Source: Hyphomonadaceae bacterium (lineage in GTDB: Bacteria > Pseudomonadota > Alphaproteobacteria > Caulobacterales > Hyphomonadaceae). From it: DNA of 64,000 nucleotides. A model generated the notes under the pieces. That model was not told the origin of the DNA. It saw only the letters and a list, made by a program, of their open reading frames with translations, and made no database searches. Below are positions 61,288 to 64,000 of this stretch, piece after piece. The number at the start of each line of letters is the position of its first letter. Position 1 is the first letter of the stretch. The translations under genes and the position numbers were made by a program. The stretch is from assembly GCA_016714495.1 (NCBI GenBank), contig JADKDU010000001.1, forward strand, positions 620,001 through 684,000, given 5' to 3'.

Positions 61288-62133
61288 ATGGGCCATACGG
61301 TTCGGTTGCGCGGCGAGTTCTGGCCGCAGGATCACTGGGGTCGGGTAACCAACGCTGCGATTACGCGCGAGCAGATTGCTCAGCCTGCGCTCGAAGCCGC
61401 CGAGGAAGCCGCCGATGTCGCCCTTGAACGCTTTGGCGATCGCCTTCATTCTGTTTACCTTTCCGGCCCTGCGGCGCGCGGGCGGCCGGGCGGCGCGGCT
61501 TTCTTTGTGCTGCTGCGCCTTGGCGCATCGGATCTGCGCAGCAATGAGAGCTGGGAATCCGCAGTGGCGTCGCAACTGCGCCGGCGGCATCCGCGTGTCG
61601 GCCGCGTCGCCGTGGCGGTGTTCAACTGGAAAGACGTTTTCACGACCGACGGCGCCTTCTCGCCTGCCCGCTTCCGGCTGGCGGTGAATTCGGTGTGCGT
61701 CGCGGGCCGCAATATGACACGCATGCTGGCGCCGCAGCGGATCGATAGCGCCGCGATGAATGGCGACATTCTCGGCTTTCGTCCGCGCATGCTGAATGCG
61801 GCTGGACGGCTGGCAGCGGCGCGCTCGCCGGATCGCGTGCGTGCGGCGGCGATGGATTCGGGCCATGCCGTTCTGGCGGCGGCCTTTGCACTCGTGATGG
61901 AGCGCGAGCAGATCTACACCGAAGACCTCGATCTCCGGCGCGACCTGTTCACGCTGAACTATCCGGGCCGCACGCGTGACTTGTCGGAAGCGTATGCGAT
62001 GGCGACGCGGCCTTCGCCCGACGCCATGAAGGCGTTGGTGTTTATCGACAATGCCTGCCGCTGGCTGACGCCGATGACGGATGCCTGGCTCAACGCCAAC
62101 AATCCGCAGCGGACGGAAAGGTTGAAAGCCTAG
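61288..62133 (+). CDS. Hypothetical protein, possibly nucleotidyltransferase-like
   Basis: 281 residues; ATG 7 nt after GGGAG. The segment HSVYLSGPAARGRPGGAAFFVLL at about 53-76 recalls the GS-x-A-x-G helix of nucleotidyltransferase folds, but no paired Asp (DxD) is visible, so catalysis is doubtful. The rest is mostly helical, with a conserved-looking Cys in NSVCVAGRNMTRML and FIDNACRWLTP. No membrane segment. Standing alone on this strand; function unknown. Confidence 0.7.
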   Translation: MGHTVRLRGEFWPQDHWGRVTNAAITREQIAQPALEAAEEAADVALERFGDRLHSVYLSGPAARGRPGGAAFFVLLRLGASDLRSNESWESAVASQLRRRHPRVGRVAVAVFNWKDVFTTDGAFSPARFRLAVNSVCVAGRNMTRMLAPQRIDSAAMNGDILGFRPRMLNAAGRLAAARSPDRVRAAAMDSGHAVLAAAFALVMEREQIYTEDLDLRRDLFTLNYPGRTRDLSEAYAMATRPSPDAMKALVFIDNACRWLTPMTDAWLNANNPQRTERLKA

Positions 62134-62149
62134 CTCTCTTCGCTCGCTA

Positions 62150-62200
62150 CTCAAAAAACAAACGGCGGCCTTGTCCTTCTATCGGGACAATGGACGCCGC
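62150..62200 (-). terminator. Reverse-strand intrinsic terminator for the small ORF
   Basis: On the reverse strand GGCG-TCCA-TTGTCC / GGACAA-GGC-CGCC pair around 8 bases, with a small internal mismatch, followed by GTTTGTTTTTTGAG. The T tract shows it works leftward, so something is transcribed on the reverse strand upstream of it. Confidence 0.6.
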
Positions 62201-62256
62201 ACGTCGTGACCGTCTGGCTTGCCGGTCTTGGCGCCGGCTTTCGGGGAGGAGCGGTC

Positions 62257-62363
62257 TTACGCCGACTGCTTCATTGCGCGGCGCGATACACGCCGATGCG
62301 CCAGCGCGAGGATCATTGCGAGCTTGATGCCAGCACCGCCATGCCTGCCGTCAATCCAATCAT
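62257..62363 (-). pseudogene. Small membrane protein gene with a one-base deletion (or sequence error)
   Basis: ATG at 62363 behind a strong AAGGAGGAAG ribosome site reads MIGLTAGMAVLA and then stops soon after. Restoring one base after the GGC at about 62327 gives IKLAMILALAHRRVSRRAMKQSA and a TAA at 62257: one membrane span and a basic tail, about 36 residues. The good ribosome site and the terminator right behind favour a real gene. It is divergent from the YafY-type regulator. Function unknown. Confidence 0.5.
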
Positions 62364-62426
62364 CTTGCTTCCTCCTTCGCTGCGCTTGCTTGTTCTGACC
62401 CAATGACAGATACCTGCCATGACCTT

Positions 62427-62446
62427 GCTGACAGCATCATGTCAGC
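62427..62446. promoter_or_regulatory. Candidate operator of the YafY-type regulator
   Basis: GCTGACA-GCATCA-TGTCAGC, perfect 7-bp arms, ending 22 bp before the regulator's start codon and 64 bp from the divergent small ORF. A further TGACA occurs at 62404. Confidence 0.55.
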
Positions 62447-62468
62447 AGGCGGGGGAGGAGATGAAAAC

Positions 62469-63209
62469 ATGCGAAAAGCAGACCGTCTTTTCGAGATCAT
62501 CCAGATCCTGCGGCGTTCGAAAAAGCCGGTGACGGCGGAGGCGATGGCGGCTGAGCTGGAGACGTCGAAACGCTCCGTCTATCGCGATATAGCCGCGCTG
62601 CTGGCGCAACGCGTACCGATCCGTGGCGAGGCGGGGATCGGTTATGTGCTGGACCGCGGGCTCGACATGCCGCCGCTGATGCTGACGACGGACGAGATCG
62701 AGGCGGCGGTGCTGGGCGCGCAATGGGTGATCAATCGCGGCGACCCGCAACTCTCAAAAGCGGCGAAAGACCTGCTGGCGAAGATCGAGGCCAGCATTCC
62801 CGAACGCCTGCGCCCCTATATCGACGACCCGGCGCATCGCGTCGTGCCGGCCTATGATCGCGCGCAAGACATGATCGATCTCGGCGTCGTGCGCAACGCG
62901 ATCAACAGCGCGCGCAAGATGAAGCTGAACTATCGCGATGTTGAAGGCCGCGCGACCGAGCGCGTGATCTGGCCGATCCTGCTGGGCTACTACGAGACTA
63001 CACGCATCATCTGCGCCTGGTGCGAGACGCGGAAGGATTTCCGGTCGTTCCGCTCGGACCGCATCGTCGCCGCGAACGTTCTGGAAGAACGCTACCCCGA
63101 ACGCCCCGCCATCATGCGCGTAAAATGGCGTAAGGCGATGGAAGCCGACTGGAAACGCCGCAGGGCCGAATGGCCCAAGCGCCATGGCGACGCACACACC
63201 GAGGCCTGA
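62469..63209 (+). CDS. YafY-type regulator, HTH_11 plus WYL domain
   Basis: 246 residues from the ATG at 62469, behind GGAGGAG; the ATG at 62403 would overlap the operator and adds no domain. An N-terminal HTH_11 (ADRLFEIIQILRRSKKPVTAEAMAAELETSKRSVYRDIAALL) is followed by a WYL-type ligand domain from about 115 (MKLNYRDVEGRATERVIWPILLGYYETTRIICAWCETRKDFRSFRSDRI). Related regulators act on a divergent gene, which here would be the small membrane ORF. A basic Trp/Lys/Arg tail closes the protein. Ligand unknown. Confidence 0.87.
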   Translation: MRKADRLFEIIQILRRSKKPVTAEAMAAELETSKRSVYRDIAALLAQRVPIRGEAGIGYVLDRGLDMPPLMLTTDEIEAAVLGAQWVINRGDPQLSKAAKDLLAKIEASIPERLRPYIDDPAHRVVPAYDRAQDMIDLGVVRNAINSARKMKLNYRDVEGRATERVIWPILLGYYETTRIICAWCETRKDFRSFRSDRIVAANVLEERYPERPAIMRVKWRKAMEADWKRRRAEWPKRHGDAHTEA

Positions 63210-63221
63210 GACAAAAGAAAA

Positions 63222-63245
63222 CGCCGGCCCGATGAAGGGCCGGCG
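63222..63245. terminator. Intrinsic terminator between convergent genes
   Basis: CGCCGGCCC/GGGCCGGCG, perfect 9-bp stem with a 6-base loop. On the reverse strand TTTTCTTTTG follows, so it mainly ends the TonB-receptor transcript. Confidence 0.82.
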
Positions 63246-63266
63246 CAATTCGGGATACGCTCGAGC

Positions 63267-64000
63267 CTAGAACCGGAAATGAAGCTCAGCGCCGAGGGTG
63301 CGCGGCGAGCGCAGGATCTCGGTTGTCGTGCAGCAGGAAAAACCTGCACGCACCCCAGTGCCTTCGGCCGTGCCGGCCGTCGAACCGCAGCGCGTGGGCG
63401 CAATCTGCGAACTGCCGCCTTCGCGCAGGGCCGCCGTCACAGCGTCATAGGTGATCTCGTCAAACAGGTTCTTCACCCAACCGATCAAGGTGATGTTGCC
63501 ATCGCCATTGGTCCAGCTGATGCGCGCATCGGTCTGATCCCAGGACGGCACCTTCGTGTAGCTGCGGTTGAAGACCGACGTGAAGGCGACGTCCTGCCAC
63601 GAGTAGCTGATCGATGCATCCAGCGTCGATTGATCCTCGAAGAACCAGGTGTAAGTGCCGACCAGCGCAGCCTTGTTCTTCGGGGTGTATGGCAGGATGT
63701 TGCCGTTCAGGTTCTGCCCCTGCACGCCGCGACACGGCTGCTGCGCTCCCGGCGAGTATGGCAGGATCGGGCAAACGCTCGCCGGGCTGCCCGCGGGAAC
63801 CGCCGCAGCAGGCCCCAGCGGCTGCGCAGCCGGATCGAGCGCGTAGAGATCCAGCGCGTGAACCAGCGGCGGTGTGTCGCCGATTTCCGGGTTCGTATAG
63901 CCGTAGTTGAAGATGAAACGCAGGTTTTCGGTGGGGTACCAGTATGTTTCGAGTTCGATGCCGGTCGTGGTTGTTTCTGGCAGGTTCACATACGCCGTGT
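63267..64000 (-). CDS. TonB-dependent receptor, C-terminal part (runs off the window)
   Basis: About 244 residues of the outer-membrane barrel, open to the right edge. Strands typical of the TonB-dependent receptor barrel are seen (TTTTGIELETYWYPTENLRFIFNYGYTNPEI, STLDASISYSWQDV, ITLIGWVKNLFDE), and the protein ends LRSPRTLGAELHFRF with the terminal Phe needed for barrel insertion. A loop holds several Cys (CPIL..., QQPCRG) and another near residue 205 (PTRCGSTAG, SCCTTTE). The plug domain and TonB box are outside the window; substrate unknown. Confidence 0.9.
   Translation of the reverse strand, partial: TAYVNLPETTTTGIELETYWYPTENLRFIFNYGYTNPEIGDTPPLVHALDLYALDPAAQPLGPAAAVPAGSPASVCPILPYSPGAQQPCRGVQGQNLNGNILPYTPKNKAALVGTYTWFFEDQSTLDASISYSWQDVAFTSVFNRSYTKVPSWDQTDARISWTNGDGNITLIGWVKNLFDEITYDAVTAALREGGSSQIAPTRCGSTAGTAEGTGVRAGFSCCTTTEILRSPRTLGAELHFRF

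Noticed and set aside
1..64000. CRISPR arrays, tRNA or rRNA genes, prophage, toxin-antitoxin or defence islands
   Set aside because: I looked for direct repeats with spacers, cloverleaf-like intergenic sequences, integrases and known defence gene motifs and saw none.

Overview
The window is a GC-rich (clearly above 60 %) chromosomal stretch with short intergenic gaps. The gene set is that of a free-living, aerobic alphaproteobacterium, probably of the Caulobacterales/Hyphomonadaceae type. Pointers are crotonyl-CoA carboxylase/reductase, a Caulobacter-style Cpa/Tad pilus locus, a DUF4167 protein, an odc gene with a long structured leader next to a deoxyhypusine-synthase-like gene, a TorF-type porin and a TonB-dependent receptor. 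The placement is inference from gene content; there is no rRNA, tRNA, CRISPR array, intact IS or prophage here.

Layout. 1-8 kb: a GIY-YIG-like gene broken by an in-frame stop, a secreted protein, a D-amino-acid aminotransferase, ccr, a chagasin-like lipoprotein, an EF-hand protein, a decayed Tudor-domain (HVA1-like) pseudogene, a GFA-family protein and a Rieske oxygenase. 8-12 kb: a DUF4386 membrane protein divergent from its probable TetR regulator (two matching operators), then a cytochrome c/PQQ quinoprotein dehydrogenase. 11.8-21.9 kb: the pilus locus, transcribed leftward as flp, cpaA, cpaB, cpaC, cpaD, cpaE, cpaF/tadA, tadB, tadC, with a detached CpaC N-domain protein divergent from flp. 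22-26 kb: an MFS exporter, AMP nucleosidase and two small envelope proteins. 26-31 kb: class I ribonucleotide reductase nrdB and nrdA as two separate units, each with a tandem NrdR-type operator, separated by a lipoprotein gene and an eroded IS110 fragment.

31-40 kb: putA, a GT4 glycosyltransferase, a frameshifted TauE-type permease, an M16 protease and a nucleoside deaminase. 40.4-43.2 kb: a polyamine locus (promoter, speF-type leader RNA, ornithine decarboxylase with a TTG start, DHS-like aminobutyltransferase). 43.3-49 kb: two paralogous VOC proteins flanking a flavin reductase, DUF4167, prmC, slyX, a MOSC protein and queF. 49.4-57 kb: a TorF porin, a KefB-type antiporter, bioY, a lipoprotein hydrolase that seems to need a CTG start, alanine dehydrogenase with an overlapping lipoprotein gene, and an HSL-type esterase. 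56.5-61 kb: hflKC, a GT2 glycosyltransferase and an Mrp/ApbC ATPase. 61-64 kb: an orphan protein behind a structured leader, a small frameshifted membrane ORF with its own terminator, a YafY-type regulator, and the 3' part of a TonB-dependent receptor that leaves the window.

I did not find a convincing new defence or mobile system. The most informative signals are regulatory (NrdR boxes, speF-type leader, operator pairs), start-codon anomalies, and a series of apparent single-base deletions that are either real pseudogenisation or assembly error.
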